The notes under the pieces: generated by a model
Told to the model about the DNA's origin: nothing
The model's input: the letters and a program-made list of their open reading frames with translations, nothing else
Databases searched by the model: none
Translations under genes and position numbers: made by a program
Assembly (NCBI RefSeq): GCF_019443085.1
Contig: NZ_JAHZIL010000003.1
Coordinates: 2,356,001-2,420,000, forward strand
Reading direction: 5' to 3'
From: Marinobacter sp. F4218
Lineage (GTDB): Bacteria; Pseudomonadota; Gammaproteobacteria; Pseudomonadales; Oleiphilaceae
Length of the DNA: 64,000 bases
Part shown: positions 26,200 to 35,932 of the stretch, piece by piece
Layout of the letters: each line of letters opens with the position of its first letter
How positions within the stretch are numbered: position 1 is the stretch's first letter

Positions 26200-27347
26200 T
26201 ACAGAAAACGCTCCAACAGGGTGTTCAGGTATCGCTGGCCCAGATCGGTGGCCTGGATGCGATGCCCTTCCAGCAGCTTCTCACCACGCAGCTGTTTAAG
26301 TTTTACCGCAACTGAGGCCAGCGGTAAACCGGTATGCTCGGTAAACAGTCCTTCATCGACGCCGTCGGTCAGGCGCAGGGCATTCATCAGGAACTCCAGT
26401 GGCAGGTCTTCGGGCGCAATGCTCTCCGCCCCTGCCGTTCGGCTGCCGATCCGGTTCAGGTAGGCGTCGGGCTGCCGGGTCTTCCAGTAGCGGCGAATGC
26501 TGCCGTCGGTCAGGCTGATTTTGCCGTGGGCGCCGGCTCCAAGGGCCAGGTAATCCCCGAAAGTCCAATAGTTGAGGTTGTGGCGCGAGGCCATGCCCGG
26601 CTGGCTCCAGGCCGACACTTCGTAATCACGTAGTCCCCGCTGTCTGAGGTAGTCCGCTCCGCGACGGTAGATCTCCCAGAGCCTGTCGTCATCGGGCAGG
26701 TCGGGAGGGCGGCTGTAGAACTCGGTGTTCGGTTCCAGCGTCAACTGATACCAGGACAGATGCGGAGGGTTATGACTGAGTGCGGCTTCCAGGTCCGCAA
26801 TGGCATCCTCCGGTGTTTGATTGGGCAAACCATGCATCAGATCAACGTTGAAGTTGGTAAAGCCGGCCTGAAGGGCCGCCTCAATTGCCCGGTGGGCGGC
26901 GTTGTTGTCGTGGATGCGACCGAGGGTGGTCAGGTGCGCCGGGTTAAAGCTCTGGACGCCGATGGAGAGTCGGTTGATCCCTGCCGCCCGGAACGCCTCG
27001 AATCGCCCCTGTTCCAGGGTGCCCGGATTGGCCTCCAGGGTGATTTCGGCATCGGTGGCGAAGTTCAGTCGGCTGCGAAGTTCCCGGAACAGACGCCGAT
27101 AGAATTCGCCGCTCATCAGCGACGGCGTGCCGCCACCGATGAACACGGTCTGGATTTCCCGGGCGCCTGCAGCGGCCAGATCCTGGTCCAGATCCTCCAG
27201 CATCGCCTTGAGGTAACGATCTTCCGGGATCTCGCCCTTGACGGCGTGGGAGTTGAAGTCGCAATAGGGACACTTGCGAACGCACCAGGGTACGTGCAGG
27301 TACAGGCTGAGTGGCGGTCGGACCGCCATCGTGGCTGGGGCGGTCAC
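26199..27347 (-). CDS. hemW: HemW, radical SAM heme chaperone
   Basis: A 382-aa radical SAM protein with the cluster motif CVRKCPYC at residues 22-29, the SAM glycine motif FIGGGTPS near residue 70, and the HemW C-terminal winged region. The cysteine motif differs from true HemN by lacking its extra cysteine (CPYCDF instead of CxYCxC). HemW binds heme and delivers it to respiratory enzymes rather than decarboxylating coproporphyrinogen. It follows rdgB by five bases, an arrangement conserved in many gammaproteobacteria. Confidence 0.92.
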   Translation of the reverse strand: MTAPATMAVRPPLSLYLHVPWCVRKCPYCDFNSHAVKGEIPEDRYLKAMLEDLDQDLAAAGAREIQTVFIGGGTPSLMSGEFYRRLFRELRSRLNFATDAEITLEANPGTLEQGRFEAFRAAGINRLSIGVQSFNPAHLTTLGRIHDNNAAHRAIEAALQAGFTNFNVDLMHGLPNQTPEDAIADLEAALSHNPPHLSWYQLTLEPNTEFYSRPPDLPDDDRLWEIYRRGADYLRQRGLRDYEVSAWSQPGMASRHNLNYWTFGDYLALGAGAHGKISLTDGSIRRYWKTRQPDAYLNRIGSRTAGAESIAPEDLPLEFLMNALRLTDGVDEGLFTEHTGLPLASVAVKLKQLRGEKLLEGHRIQATDLGQRYLNTLLERFL

Positions 27348-27351
27348 CGGA

Positions 27352-27963
27352 CTAGGCTCCTGCTCTTAGCTGCTGGGCCAATAGCGAGAGGGCCCGCCCG
27401 CGGTGACTGATCCGGCTCTTTTCCGCACGGGTCAGTTCGGCGGCGCTGCATTGGTGCTCGGGCACCCAGAACACCGGATCGTATCCAAAACCGCCGTCGC
27501 CCCTCGCCTCATTCAGGATCGCCCCTGGCCATCGGCCATGACAAACGATTGGCGTCGGATCATCGGCGTGGCGCAGGAACACGAGCACGCAATGGAATTG
27601 CGCCGTTCGGCGCGGTTCCGGGGCATCAGCCATAGCTGCCAGCAGCGCCTTTACGTTCTCCTCGTCGCTGGCATTGGCGCCGGCGTATCGGGCTGAGCGC
27701 ACGCCAGGCTCCCCGCCCAGGCAGTCGACGGACAGGCCACTGTCGTCTGCCAGTGCCGGCAAGCCGGTTTCACGGGCGGCGTGACGGGCCTTGAGAATGG
27801 CGTTCTCCACGAACGTCACCGCCGGCTCTTCCGCCTCGCCGACCCCGAGTTCCCCCTGGGCGATGGGCGTCAGGCCCAGCGGCGCCAGCAGGTCCGCCAG
27901 TTCTGCGATCTTGCCTTTGTTGTTGCTGGCGATCACCAGCTTGTCTGCGGTTGGCTCTGGCAT
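27352..27963 (-). CDS. rdgB: XTP/dITP pyrophosphatase (RdgB/HAM1)
   Basis: A house-cleaning enzyme that hydrolyses deaminated purine nucleotides (dITP, XTP) to monophosphates. The nucleotide-binding signature is [17 protein letters not shown] at residues 10-26, and the catalytic region is [22 protein letters not shown] near 70-90. The C-terminal [10 protein letters not shown] matches the conserved SHR motif. An upstream in-frame ATG at 27996 would overlap the DUF4426 gene, so the ATG at 27963 (203 aa, [10 protein letters not shown]) is preferred, although no strong ribosome site is seen. Confidence 0.93.
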   Translation of the reverse strand: MPEPTADKLVIASNNKGKIAELADLLAPLGLTPIAQGELGVGEAEEPAVTFVENAILKARHAARETGLPALADDSGLSVDCLGGEPGVRSARYAGANASDEENVKALLAAMADAPEPRRTAQFHCVLVFLRHADDPTPIVCHGRWPGAILNEARGDGGFGYDPVFWVPEHQCSAAELTRAEKSRISHRGRALSLLAQQLRAGA

Positions 27964-27970
27964 CGGTAAT

Positions 27971-28432
27971 TCAGTCACTAAACAGTGTGTGGGCAAACCG
28001 TACCGGCAGGTCCCGGGTGGCCCCGGTCGGGCGCGCGGTGATGTTGAAGGTCATCAGTTCGCCGGAGCTGTACTGATATTCCGCGATAAAGTAGACCGCA
28101 TCACCTTCCTGGATCCGCCGGAACGCCAGGAACCGCACCTGCTGGACGTCATTGGTGACCTTGCCTTCAACCTGACCACTGACTGGGGATAGAGTTCCAT
28201 CGTCATTCTCTTTCATGATGGAAATGTTCACGATGCCAATGCCTTTGCTTCGCTGCAGGTCATTGGCCCGGGCAACTTCCGGCGCTATGAACGTGCTGGG
28301 CAGTACGCTCCAGTGCACCTGGTAGTCCCCGAAATCGGTGTTTCCGGCCGCCTGGGCGTGGATTGAGAATCCAGGCCAGAGCAGTGCGAACAGGGCAAAC
28401 TGGATGAGGGTTCGACGCCTTGCGGTGATCAT
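27971..28432 (-). CDS. DUF4426 family periplasmic protein
   Basis: A 153-aa protein with a signal peptide ([20 protein letters not shown] then a cleavage site around IHAQA-AG), so it is exported. The mature part is a single beta-rich domain ([30 protein letters not shown]) typical of DUF4426, which in many gammaproteobacteria sits between metW and rdgB, as here. Its function is unknown. The frame extends upstream, but the ATG at 28432 overlaps the metW stop as ATGA and gives the signal peptide directly, so this start is well supported. Confidence 0.85.
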   Translation of the reverse strand: MITARRRTLIQFALFALLWPGFSIHAQAAGNTDFGDYQVHWSVLPSTFIAPEVARANDLQRSKGIGIVNISIMKENDDGTLSPVSGQVEGKVTNDVQQVRFLAFRRIQEGDAVYFIAEYQYSSGELMTFNITARPTGATRDLPVRFAHTLFSD

Positions 28433-29034
28433 TGCTCGTTCTCCCGTGTGATGCGGTAAATGGCAATTTCCCCCAACAGGTTGGGCCACAGTCGGGCCAG
28501 CCAGCTGTTCTGGTGCTGGCCATCAACCACCCGTCGGCTCTTGATGCGAATGCCTTTCTGGCGGCACAGGGCTTCAAAATCCTTGAAGGTGCACAACCGG
28601 ATGTTGGGGGTGTTATACCATTTATACGGTAGTGCTTCGGATTCGGGCATGCGACCGCTGAGTGCCAGTCCCCAGCGCAGTCGCCAGTGGGCAAAGTTGG
28701 GGAAGGTGACGATGCCTTCGCGGCCTACCCGCAACATTTCATCCAGCACCTTGTCCGGCCGGCGCACGGCCTGGAGGGCCTGGGTCATCAGGACGGTGTC
28801 AAAGCTGGCATCATCAAAATTGCCGAGTCCCTGGGTGTCGATGTTCTGCTCGATCACCGCCACGCCCCGGCCCATGCACGTGGTTATGTGTTCCGGGTTG
28901 ATCTCCAGGCCAAAACCACTGGCGCCGCGTTCCCGCTGCAGGTAGTCGAGCAGGGTGCCGTCGCCGCAGCCCAGATCGAGCACATGATGCCCGGGCTTGA
29001 TCCACTGCTGGATAATTTCGAGGTCCGGTCTCAT
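28429..29034 (-). CDS. metW: Methionine biosynthesis protein MetW
   Basis: A 201-aa class I methyltransferase-fold protein with the SAM-site motif [16 protein letters not shown] near residue 18. The other family blocks are [41 protein letters not shown] (about 63-103) and [13 protein letters not shown] near 110. It always accompanies MetX in gammaproteobacteria of this type and is needed for full MetX activity. No methyl transfer has been firmly assigned as far as I know. Its start overlaps the metX stop by four bases (29031-29034), which shows coupling. Confidence 0.93.
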   Translation of the reverse strand: MRPDLEIIQQWIKPGHHVLDLGCGDGTLLDYLQRERGASGFGLEINPEHITTCMGRGVAVIEQNIDTQGLGNFDDASFDTVLMTQALQAVRRPDKVLDEMLRVGREGIVTFPNFAHWRLRWGLALSGRMPESEALPYKWYNTPNIRLCTFKDFEALCRQKGIRIKSRRVVDGQHQNSWLARLWPNLLGEIAIYRITRENEQ

Positions 29035-30179
29035 GCGCCTACCTCCCGTGCAACGCGATCCATATAGGCGGTGAAGACATCGGTATACCTGGGGGTTGGA
29101 ATCAGGAAGGCGTCATGGCCCCAGGGCGCGTCAATCTCGGAATAACTGACTTTCCGGCGGGCGGCGATCATGGCATTGACCATTTCCTCGGACCGACCCG
29201 GGTTGAAACGCCAGTCGGTGCTGAAGGACAGCACTAGAAACTCGCATTTGGTGCCGGCCAGGGCCCGGGATAGATCGCCGCCGTAATCGTAGGCCGGGTC
29301 AAAGTAATCCAGCGCCCGGGTCATCAGCAGATAGGTATTGGCGTCGAAGGTCTCGGAAAAGCGCTCGCCCTGGTATCGCAAGTAGCTTTCCACCTGGAAC
29401 TCGGCGTCGTAGCCAAACTTGTAGGCCTGGTCCCGCAGTTCGCGACCGAATTTTTCGCCCATGGAGGCGTCGGACAGGTAGGTGATGTGCCCCACCATCC
29501 TGGCCAGCATCAGGCCGCGCCGGGGCACGACATCGAAATCGTAGTAGCGCCCGCCGTGAAATTCCCGGTCCGAGGTGATCGCCTGTCGGGCGACCTCGTT
29601 GAATGCGATGTTCTGGGCCGTCAGTCTGGGTGTGGACGCAATCACCACCGAGTGTTTGAGTCGGTCCGGATAATCCAGGCTCCACTGCAACGCCTGCATG
29701 CCGCCCAGAGACCCGCCGACAACGGCGGCCCAGCACTGGATACCCAGCCGGTCGGCAAGCAGGGCCTGGCTCTTTACCCAATCGCCGACGGTAATGACTG
29801 GAAAATCCGGGCCATAGGGCTTGCCCGTGGCCGGATTGTTGCTGCTGGGCCCGGTACTGCCGTGACAGCCGCCCAGGTTGTTCAGGCTCACCACAAAGAA
29901 CCGGTTGGTGTCGATGGGCTTGCCGGGGCCAATGCAACTGTCCCACCAGCCGGGCTTGCGCTCGTCCATGGCATGGTAGCCGGCGGCGTGGTGATGCCCG
30001 CTCAGAGCATGGCAGATCAGGACGGCGTTGGTGGCGTCCGCGTTCAGTTCGCCGTAGGTCTCAACAACCAGGTCGTAGCTGTCCAGCGCCTGACCGCAGG
30101 CCAGATCTATGGGCGTATCAAAATGATAAATCTGCGGGGAAACAATCCCGACAGAATCCGCAGGGAGGGAATCGGGCAT
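29031..30179 (-). CDS. metX: Homoserine O-acyltransferase MetX
   Basis: A 382-aa alpha/beta hydrolase-fold enzyme that activates homoserine for methionine synthesis. The nucleophile is in [14 protein letters not shown] near residue 150. The acid and base lie in the C-terminal third ([15 protein letters not shown], and WGHDAFLIP near 355). The N-terminal block [11 protein letters not shown] and the [11 protein letters not shown] region are family hallmarks. Biochemical work on MetX proteins paired with MetW shows many gammaproteobacterial members use succinyl-CoA rather than acetyl-CoA. Which donor is used here is an inference. A 19-base inverted repeat lies 44-62 bases upstream. Confidence 0.94.
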   Translation of the reverse strand: MPDSLPADSVGIVSPQIYHFDTPIDLACGQALDSYDLVVETYGELNADATNAVLICHALSGHHHAAGYHAMDERKPGWWDSCIGPGKPIDTNRFFVVSLNNLGGCHGSTGPSSNNPATGKPYGPDFPVITVGDWVKSQALLADRLGIQCWAAVVGGSLGGMQALQWSLDYPDRLKHSVVIASTPRLTAQNIAFNEVARQAITSDREFHGGRYYDFDVVPRRGLMLARMVGHITYLSDASMGEKFGRELRDQAYKFGYDAEFQVESYLRYQGERFSETFDANTYLLMTRALDYFDPAYDYGGDLSRALAGTKCEFLVLSFSTDWRFNPGRSEEMVNAMIAARRKVSYSEIDAPWGHDAFLIPTPRYTDVFTAYMDRVAREVGA

Positions 30180-30222
30180 TGGCGCGACAGGTTCCTGGTT
30201 CGATCCGTAAGTGTCTGGAACA

Positions 30223-30241
30223 GCAATGACAAAGTCATTGC
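30223..30241. promoter_or_regulatory. Perfect inverted repeat upstream of metX, likely operator
   Basis: GCAATGAC and GTCATTGC around AAA, eight paired bases on each side, 44-62 bases before the metX start. It does not look like a MetJ box. No T-run follows on either strand, so it is not a terminator. Confidence 0.6.
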
Positions 30242-30304
30242 CAGCCCAGCAGTTTAAAGCCGGGCCGTCATGGCTGCAACCGGAGGCGCTGTGGGCGCCG
30301 GGGC

Positions 30305-32269
30305 TCAGACTGCCCCGGAGATATTGACGACCTTCTGCTGGATCAGGGTCGGCGCCGGTTTCCGGATCTGGCGCTGCATGGTGTCGGCCAGTTCCAGTTG
30401 GCGCCGCAGGTCTGAAATGGTGTGGTTCAGTCGTTCCCGCTCGGCCCGACCATCGCGGTCACTGCGAACCATGTCCCGCAAGCGCCGGATCTGGTGCTCC
30501 AGGAGCTGCTTCTGTTCCATGGAGTACTGCATGATGGGCAGCAGCGCCTCCTGGGGCCAGCGCTCGGCATCGGCCCGGACCCGGCCATGCAGCGTCCTGG
30601 CTTCGCCGACCATGACGTTGAAGAAACGGCGCACCAGCAGCGATTGTTCGGTCAGCAGGTTCTTGGGGCTGATGCGGAAACGCCGGGCTTTCTTGCGCAG
30701 TTCGCGAATGGCGATTACGTGCCGGCCCGATCGCAGCGGAATCGGCTCGAGATGACGGGCCCGGGTGTCTTCGTTATAGCGGCGGTAGATGGCGCCTACC
30801 ATTTTCTCCGCCAGATGCCCTTCGCTCAGCAGGTTGGTCAGGTCGCTTTCCAGCAATTCAAAAAACTGGTCCATGGCACGATTCATTCCGGCGGTGGTCC
30901 AGCTTTTCGACATGGAGTGGCGAATCCGGTCGGCATGGCCCTCGAAACGCTCCTCGCTGACCAGGTTTTTCAGCAGCTCACCCTGTGAATTCATCAGGCG
31001 GCGGCTGGAACGCAGGGTGATCAGCTTCTTGTAGTAGAAGTCGTAATCCTTCTGGGCTCGGTCGGCCAGTCGGCTCAGGGCTTGCTTGTCCATGGTGACG
31101 CCGGAACAGGCCTCAAGCTCTTCCTCCAGGGAATCGAGCCGGGTTTGCATGGCGGCCTGGCTGTTCTGAAGCATGCCCAGGAGGTCATTGATCAGGCTCT
31201 GGGTGATCAGCTGTTCTTTGTGCATCAGGATGCGCTGGATAATGAGCTGTTCCAGCCGCCCGATGTTGGAGCGATCAAACAGGTCTTCGTCCTGCCGGAC
31301 ACGGGCCACCAAGCCCTGTTTGGCCGACAGTGGGATGACGTCGTGCTGGCGGATGCCGAGATGATCGGCGGTGTAGGTGCGGACCCGATCAATGGCATCC
31401 TGAGTGTGCTTTTCGCCCTGCAGGTCGTCCCAGAGCACGTCGATCTTGTTCAGCACCGCAAAGCGCCCGGCACGGTGATCGGCGTGCTCGGTATCGATGT
31501 GCTCTTTCCAGATGGTCATGTCGCTGGCGGTTACGCCGGTATCGGCACTCAGCACAAAGATGACGGCGTGGGCCCGGGGCAGCATGCTGATGGTCAGCTC
31601 CGGTTCCGAACCCAGTGCGTTCAAGCCGGGTGTGTCCAGAATCCGCAGGCCCCGCTCAAAGAGTGGGTGGCGAATACTGATCTGGGCATTGCGCCACGCC
31701 GGTACCAGAACGTTGCCGGGGTTGTTACGGTCGTGCTCCAGCATGTCCTCGTCGAAGCCGAGGTTTCGGGCCTCGTCGGGGGGGACGCTCTTGACCCGGG
31801 CCACCTCGGCCAGAACCTCACGCATGATCTCCGGGTCACGCTCGTCCAGTTCGTGCTTGACCCAGCGTTCCGGTTGCTTGCGCAACTGCTGCAGGGACAG
31901 CTCCCCGGTTCGGGTCTCAATGGGCAGTAGCAGCAGGTAGTTCTGATTGGCGTTCCGGTCAAAAAATAGTTCTGTAGGGCACATGGTAGTCCGCCCCGCC
32001 TGGGACGGCAGCATGCGCTGGCCATATTCCGAGAAGAACAGGGCGTTGATCAGCTCCGTTTTGCCCCGTGAGTATTCACCCACGAAAGCGATGGTCAGTT
32101 CGTCTTCAATCAGCAGCTCAAGGCCGTGGCGGATTCGGGTGCTGACATCGTCGGAAAACAGGTTGTTGTCCTGCAGCCATAACCGGTATCGGCCGATCTG
32201 GCGAATCAGCTCTTTTTTCCAGTTGTGGTATGCCTCTACCTGCTGCGACAGAGTTCCCTGTTGTTTCAT
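30305..32269 (-). CDS. Dynamin-like GTPase (dynamin family protein)
   Basis: A 654-aa protein with a complete N-terminal GTPase domain: G1 loop GEYSRGKT at residues 64-71, an [12 protein letters not shown] switch near 92-103, G3 DTPGLNALG near 210, and G4 NKIDV near 280. The remaining 350 residues are mostly helical with long charged coiled-coil segments (for example [19 protein letters not shown], and the basic region near 540-570), as in bacterial dynamin-like proteins. There is no obvious membrane segment. The frame extends to 32311, but the ATG at 32269 has AGGAAG eight bases upstream. Known members remodel or guard membranes. Its role here is unknown. It stands alone between metX and the yggT unit. 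Confidence 0.75.
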   Translation of the reverse strand: MKQQGTLSQQVEAYHNWKKELIRQIGRYRLWLQDNNLFSDDVSTRIRHGLELLIEDELTIAFVGEYSRGKTELINALFFSEYGQRMLPSQAGRTTMCPTELFFDRNANQNYLLLLPIETRTGELSLQQLRKQPERWVKHELDERDPEIMREVLAEVARVKSVPPDEARNLGFDEDMLEHDRNNPGNVLVPAWRNAQISIRHPLFERGLRILDTPGLNALGSEPELTISMLPRAHAVIFVLSADTGVTASDMTIWKEHIDTEHADHRAGRFAVLNKIDVLWDDLQGEKHTQDAIDRVRTYTADHLGIRQHDVIPLSAKQGLVARVRQDEDLFDRSNIGRLEQLIIQRILMHKEQLITQSLINDLLGMLQNSQAAMQTRLDSLEEELEACSGVTMDKQALSRLADRAQKDYDFYYKKLITLRSSRRLMNSQGELLKNLVSEERFEGHADRIRHSMSKSWTTAGMNRAMDQFFELLESDLTNLLSEGHLAEKMVGAIYRRYNEDTRARHLEPIPLRSGRHVIAIRELRKKARRFRISPKNLLTEQSLLVRRFFNVMVGEARTLHGRVRADAERWPQEALLPIMQYSMEQKQLLEHQIRRLRDMVRSDRDGRAERERLNHTISDLRRQLELADTMQRQIRKPAPTLIQQKVVNISGAV

Positions 32270-32331
32270 TGGATCTTCCTTCTGCGCGACTACCGGGTGC
32301 TTGGGGCACAATGCTTTCGGGTAACGGATTA

Positions 32332-32343
32332 ATTACCGGTAAT
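32332..32343. promoter_or_regulatory. 12-bp perfect palindrome upstream of the GTPase gene
   Basis: ATTACCGGTAAT, 63-74 bases before the GTPase ATG at 32269. It may be an operator. No factor is known. Confidence 0.4.
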
Positions 32344-32414
32344 ACTATCCTGTTAACCGGATCTTTGTGGGCGGGTGCTTTGCAGACTGTCGTTGAAATC
32401 GGCAGGAATTACAA

Positions 32415-32453
32415 TAAAAAAGCTGCAAAATCAGAGGGATGACTTTGCAGCTT
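32415..32453 (-). terminator. Terminator of the yggS-proC-yggT operon
   Basis: Stem AGCTGCAAA/TTTGCAGCT (32421-32429 and 32444-32452), a 14-base loop, and a T6 run on the leftward strand (32416-32421). Confidence 0.75.
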
Positions 32454-32507
32454 CGGTATTTTGGATTTCGTCGCGAACTGTTACGAAGTGTATCGGTGAG
32501 ACGCGGT

Positions 32508-33092
32508 TTACATTCCGAGGCCGATTGAGCCGAGCCCGGCGGCCATTTTCATGTGCTCAATGACGACCGAAATCACGTTCAGAATCAGGAATACGATGAT
32601 GGGTGAAAGGTCCAGGCCACCCATGGACGGCATGATATTGCGCACCGGGCGCATGACCGGCTCGGTGATCTGGGCCACCAGCTGAATCGCGGGATGGCCG
32701 CTGCCCGGAGCAATCCAGCTCACCACCACGACGGCAATCACCGACCAGAAGTAGATCTTCACGATCAGGTCCAGGACGCTGAGCACCGCCCAAACCAGCA
32801 AGGTGACGGGGTTGATGGCGGGAATGCCGCCGTTCAGGGCAATCAGGATCAGGAAAAAGGTGATGGCCTGGATAATGATGGCCAGGACGAGCGAGGCACC
32901 ATCAATGCCGCCCCAGCCCGGAATGAAACGGCGCAGGGGGCGCAGCAGCGGATTGGTGGCCTTGACCACGAACTGGGAAATAGGATTGTAGAAATCGGCA
33001 CGGGCCAGCTGCAGCAGGAACCGCAGCAGGACAATGGTCATGTAAAAGGTGGACGCGATGAGCAGGATCGTAATCAGGATTTCTGCCAGCAT
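32508..33092 (-). CDS. YggT family integral membrane protein
   Basis: A 194-aa protein built from two YggT repeats, each a pair of membrane helices with the motif NP(L/I)xxPxRxxxPGxGGxD or its relative. The first, ATNPLLRPLRRFIPGWGGIDG, is near residue 47. The second, ITEPVMRPVRNIMPSMGGLDLSPIIVFLILN, is near 150. The family is widespread. Proposed roles include osmotic shock protection and membrane-protein handling, but none is settled. It is third in the leftward set yggS, proC, yggT, with a 22-base gap after proC, and is followed by a terminator. Confidence 0.85.
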   Translation of the reverse strand: MLAEILITILLIASTFYMTIVLLRFLLQLARADFYNPISQFVVKATNPLLRPLRRFIPGWGGIDGASLVLAIIIQAITFFLILIALNGGIPAINPVTLLVWAVLSVLDLIVKIYFWSVIAVVVVSWIAPGSGHPAIQLVAQITEPVMRPVRNIMPSMGGLDLSPIIVFLILNVISVVIEHMKMAAGLGSIGLGM

Positions 33093-33114
33093 GAAGCCGT
33101 GTCTCCGTTATCGG

Positions 33115-33948
33115 TTACTGTTTGCCTGCCAGTTCACTGGCCATTTCTTCCGAGCGCCTGAAGGCCGCCTTATACGCTTTGCGGACCAGATCGCGCATGC
33201 CGCCTTCTTCAAAGGTGTTGATGGCCTGTTCGGTGGTGCCGCCAGGAGACATGACGTTGCGTTTGAGCTGACCGGGGTCGTCTTCGCTGCGTGCGGCCAT
33301 TTCCGCGGCCCCGGCCATGGTCTGAATAGCCAGTTCGCGGGCCGTGTCCGGGGCGATGCCCGCTTCGGTGGCCGCCTCTTCCAAGGCTTCAAGCATCAGG
33401 AAGAAATAGGCCGGGCCACTGCCGGAGAGGGCTGTGACACCGTGCAGCAGGTTTTCGTCGTCGACCCACAGCGCGGAACCGATGCTCTCGAACACCGACT
33501 GGACCATCTTCTTCTGCTCTTCCTCAACCTGGTCGTTGGCGAACAGGCCCGCCGCGCCCTTGCCAACCAGTGACGGGGTGTTGGGCATGACCCGAACCAG
33601 GGGGAGGCCGCCGGCCAGCCAACCATCGAGGGTATCTGCTGTCAGTCCGGCCGCGATGGAGACCATCAATGGCCGGGTGTTCTGCACCACGGGAGCGATA
33701 TCGCGGCAAACGTCCGCCATGACTTGCGGTTTGACCGCAAGGACCACCATGTCTGCCTGCTGGGCGCAGTATCGGTTGTCGGTTGTGACGCTTACGCCGA
33801 ATTTCTTGCGGATGGACTGCAGGTGGCCATCGTCCGGGGCACTGACCCAGATATCAGCGGCCTTATAGCCGCTGTCCAGCATACCGCCAATGATGGCGCT
33901 GGCCATGTTGCCGGCACCAATGAATGAGATGGTTGGTGATGTGCTCAA
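33115..33948 (-). CDS. proC: Pyrroline-5-carboxylate reductase
   Basis: A 277-aa NAD(P)H-dependent enzyme making proline from pyrroline-5-carboxylate. The N-terminal Rossmann loop is FIGAGNMASAIIGGMLDSGY at residues 9-28. The C-terminal dimer domain contains the proC signature GATALSGSGPAYFFLMLEALEEAA-like stretch near 165-190 and SPGGTTEQAI near 235. Length is normal. It lies between yggS (62 bases upstream) and yggT, the conserved order in gammaproteobacteria. Confidence 0.96.
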   Translation of the reverse strand: MSTSPTISFIGAGNMASAIIGGMLDSGYKAADIWVSAPDDGHLQSIRKKFGVSVTTDNRYCAQQADMVVLAVKPQVMADVCRDIAPVVQNTRPLMVSIAAGLTADTLDGWLAGGLPLVRVMPNTPSLVGKGAAGLFANDQVEEEQKKMVQSVFESIGSALWVDDENLLHGVTALSGSGPAYFFLMLEALEEAATEAGIAPDTARELAIQTMAGAAEMAARSEDDPGQLKRNVMSPGGTTEQAINTFEEGGMRDLVRKAYKAAFRRSEEMASELAGKQ

Positions 33949-34010
33949 GGTTCACTCCAACGGTTGATCGGTTAAACGTCCGGACCTGATCATAGCAGGA
34001 ACGGGCGGTT

Positions 34011-34715
34011 TCAGCTCTTCGCCGGGCGGGCCCCGAAAACGTCCGTGCCAACCCGCACCCAGGTAGCACCTTCGGCAATGGCCAGCTCCAGATCACCAGA
34101 CATGCCCATGGAGAGGGTGTCGAGGGGGCCTGCGCCCGGGTGTCTCGCTTTCAGATCCTTCAGCGCCCCAGCGAGTTTGCGGAAGCTGAGGCGCAGATCG
34201 GCTTCGGGTTGGTCGGGATCAGGGATTGCCATCAGGCCACGCAGAGACAAATTTGGCAGCTCGCCGATCTCGGAGACCAGGTCGGGCAATTCCTCTAGCC
34301 CACATCCCGCCTTGCTGTCTTCTTCGTTTATGTTGACCTGAAGGCAGATATTCAATGGCCCCATGGTCGCGGCTCTCTGTTCGCTGAGCCGGCGGGCTAC
34401 TTTCAGACGGTCCACGCTGTGTACCCAGGAGAATGCGGCGGCAATCTGGCGGGTCTTGTTTGACTGGATCGGGCCGATGAAGTGCCAGTGGATATCCGGC
34501 AGGTCGGCAAGCGCGTCTATCTTGTCGAGGGCTTCCTGAAGGTAGTTTTCCCCGAACGCGGTCTGGCCGGCGGCGATCGCTTCCCGGAGATCTTCGGCCG
34601 GACGGGTCTTGCTGACTGCCAACAGGTGCACAGAGCCGGGCTCCCGGCCCGCCTGCAATGTTGCTTTTTGTATGCGTCGGGTTACGCTCCCGATGTTGTC
34701 TGCTATGCTGCTCAT
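34011..34715 (-). CDS. yggS: YggS family PLP homeostasis protein
   Basis: A 234-aa alanine-racemase-like barrel protein carrying PLP on the lysine in LLAVSKTRPAEDLREA near residue 36. Other family blocks are FGENYLQEALDKI, WHFIGPIQSNKTRQIA near 80, and the C-terminal SMGMSGDLELAIAEGATWVRVG with the phosphate-binding loop. It is not catalytic. It buffers PLP and affects amino-acid metabolism. The frame extends to 34745, but the ATG at 34715 (MSSIADNIGSV) gives the usual N terminus. It is divergent from pilT with 141 bases between, the common arrangement. Confidence 0.93.
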   Translation of the reverse strand: MSSIADNIGSVTRRIQKATLQAGREPGSVHLLAVSKTRPAEDLREAIAAGQTAFGENYLQEALDKIDALADLPDIHWHFIGPIQSNKTRQIAAAFSWVHSVDRLKVARRLSEQRAATMGPLNICLQVNINEEDSKAGCGLEELPDLVSEIGELPNLSLRGLMAIPDPDQPEADLRLSFRKLAGALKDLKARHPGAGPLDTLSMGMSGDLELAIAEGATWVRVGTDVFGARPAKS

Positions 34716-34856
34716 ACTGTGAAATCGCCACGTCCGGTCCGCCACCTGTACGGTGACACGTTACCCACAGGTCACTGAAATGCCAAGTGAACTGCATCGG
34801 GGAATCCGCCGGGCCGGCGCTGCCGGAATAAAAGAAAAAGCCTTCCGAGGATTCCT

Positions 34857-35891
34857 ATGGATATTACTGAACTGCTTGCCTTTTCGGCCAAACAGGGTGC
34901 GTCTGACTTGCACCTGTCTGCTGGCCTGCCGCCGATGATTCGTGTTGACGGCGATGTCCGTCGGATCAACCTGCCGCCCATGGAGCACAAAGAGGTTCAC
35001 GGGCTGATCTACGACATCATGAACGACAAGCAGCGTAAGGACTACGAGGAATTCCTGGAAACCGACTTCTCGTTCGAAGTGCCGGGGGTCGCCCGCTTCC
35101 GTGTCAACGCCTTCAACCAGAACCGTGGCGCCGGTGCGGTCTTCCGGACCATCCCCTCCAAAGTCCTGACCATGGAAGATCTGGGCATGGGCCAGACCTT
35201 CAAGGATATTGCCTCGGTACCCCGTGGCCTCGTGTTGGTGACCGGACCGACCGGTTCCGGTAAGTCCACCACGCTGGCGGCGATGATTGACTACATCAAC
35301 GACACCCGTTACGAGCATATCCTCACGATCGAGGATCCGATCGAATTCGTGCACGAATCCAAGAAGTGTTTGTTGAACCAGCGGGAAGTGCACCGGGATA
35401 CCTTGGGCTTTAACGAAGCGCTTCGTTCCGCCCTGCGGGAAGACCCCGACATCATCCTGGTGGGCGAGCTGCGGGACCTGGAGACCATCCGGCTGGCGCT
35501 GACTGCGGCCGAAACCGGCCACCTGGTGTTCGGCACCCTGCACACCACCTCGGCCGCCAAGACCATTGACCGGGTCGTCGACGTGTTTCCGGCGGAAGAA
35601 AAGTCCATGGTCCGGTCCATGCTGTCCGAGTCGCTGCAGGCGGTTATTTCCCAGACGCTGATGAAGAAAATGGGCGGTGGCCGGATCGCGGCCCACGAGA
35701 TCATGATCGGTACTGCGGCCATTCGAAACCTGATCCGAGAAGACAAGATCGCCCAGATGTATTCGTCCATCCAGACCGGTGGCTCCCTGGGCATGCAGAC
35801 CCTGGACCAGTGCCTGGAGCGCCTGCTGCAGAAGGGGCTGATCTCCAGGGATGCGGCACGAGCCAAAGCCAAGATGCCGGACAACTTCTGA
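34857..35891 (+). CDS. pilT: Type IV pilus retraction ATPase PilT
   Basis: A 344-aa hexameric ATPase that depolymerises the type IV pilus and powers twitching and DNA uptake. Walker A GPTGSGKST is at residues 130-138, and the Asp box and Walker B regions include ILTIEDPIEFVH and DPDIILVGELRDLETIRLAL. A histidine box FGTLHTTSAAKTIDR follows, and the C-terminal AIRNLIREDKIAQ is the PilT signature needed for retraction. It is 41 bases before pilU, so the two form an operon. Confidence 0.97.
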   Translation: MDITELLAFSAKQGASDLHLSAGLPPMIRVDGDVRRINLPPMEHKEVHGLIYDIMNDKQRKDYEEFLETDFSFEVPGVARFRVNAFNQNRGAGAVFRTIPSKVLTMEDLGMGQTFKDIASVPRGLVLVTGPTGSGKSTTLAAMIDYINDTRYEHILTIEDPIEFVHESKKCLLNQREVHRDTLGFNEALRSALREDPDIILVGELRDLETIRLALTAAETGHLVFGTLHTTSAAKTIDRVVDVFPAEEKSMVRSMLSESLQAVISQTLMKKMGGGRIAAHEIMIGTAAIRNLIREDKIAQMYSSIQTGGSLGMQTLDQCLERLLQKGLISRDAARAKAKMPDNF

Positions 35892-35932
35892 TCCGCGACT
35901 GACAAGAAACAAGAACCGCCACAGGTATTCTC

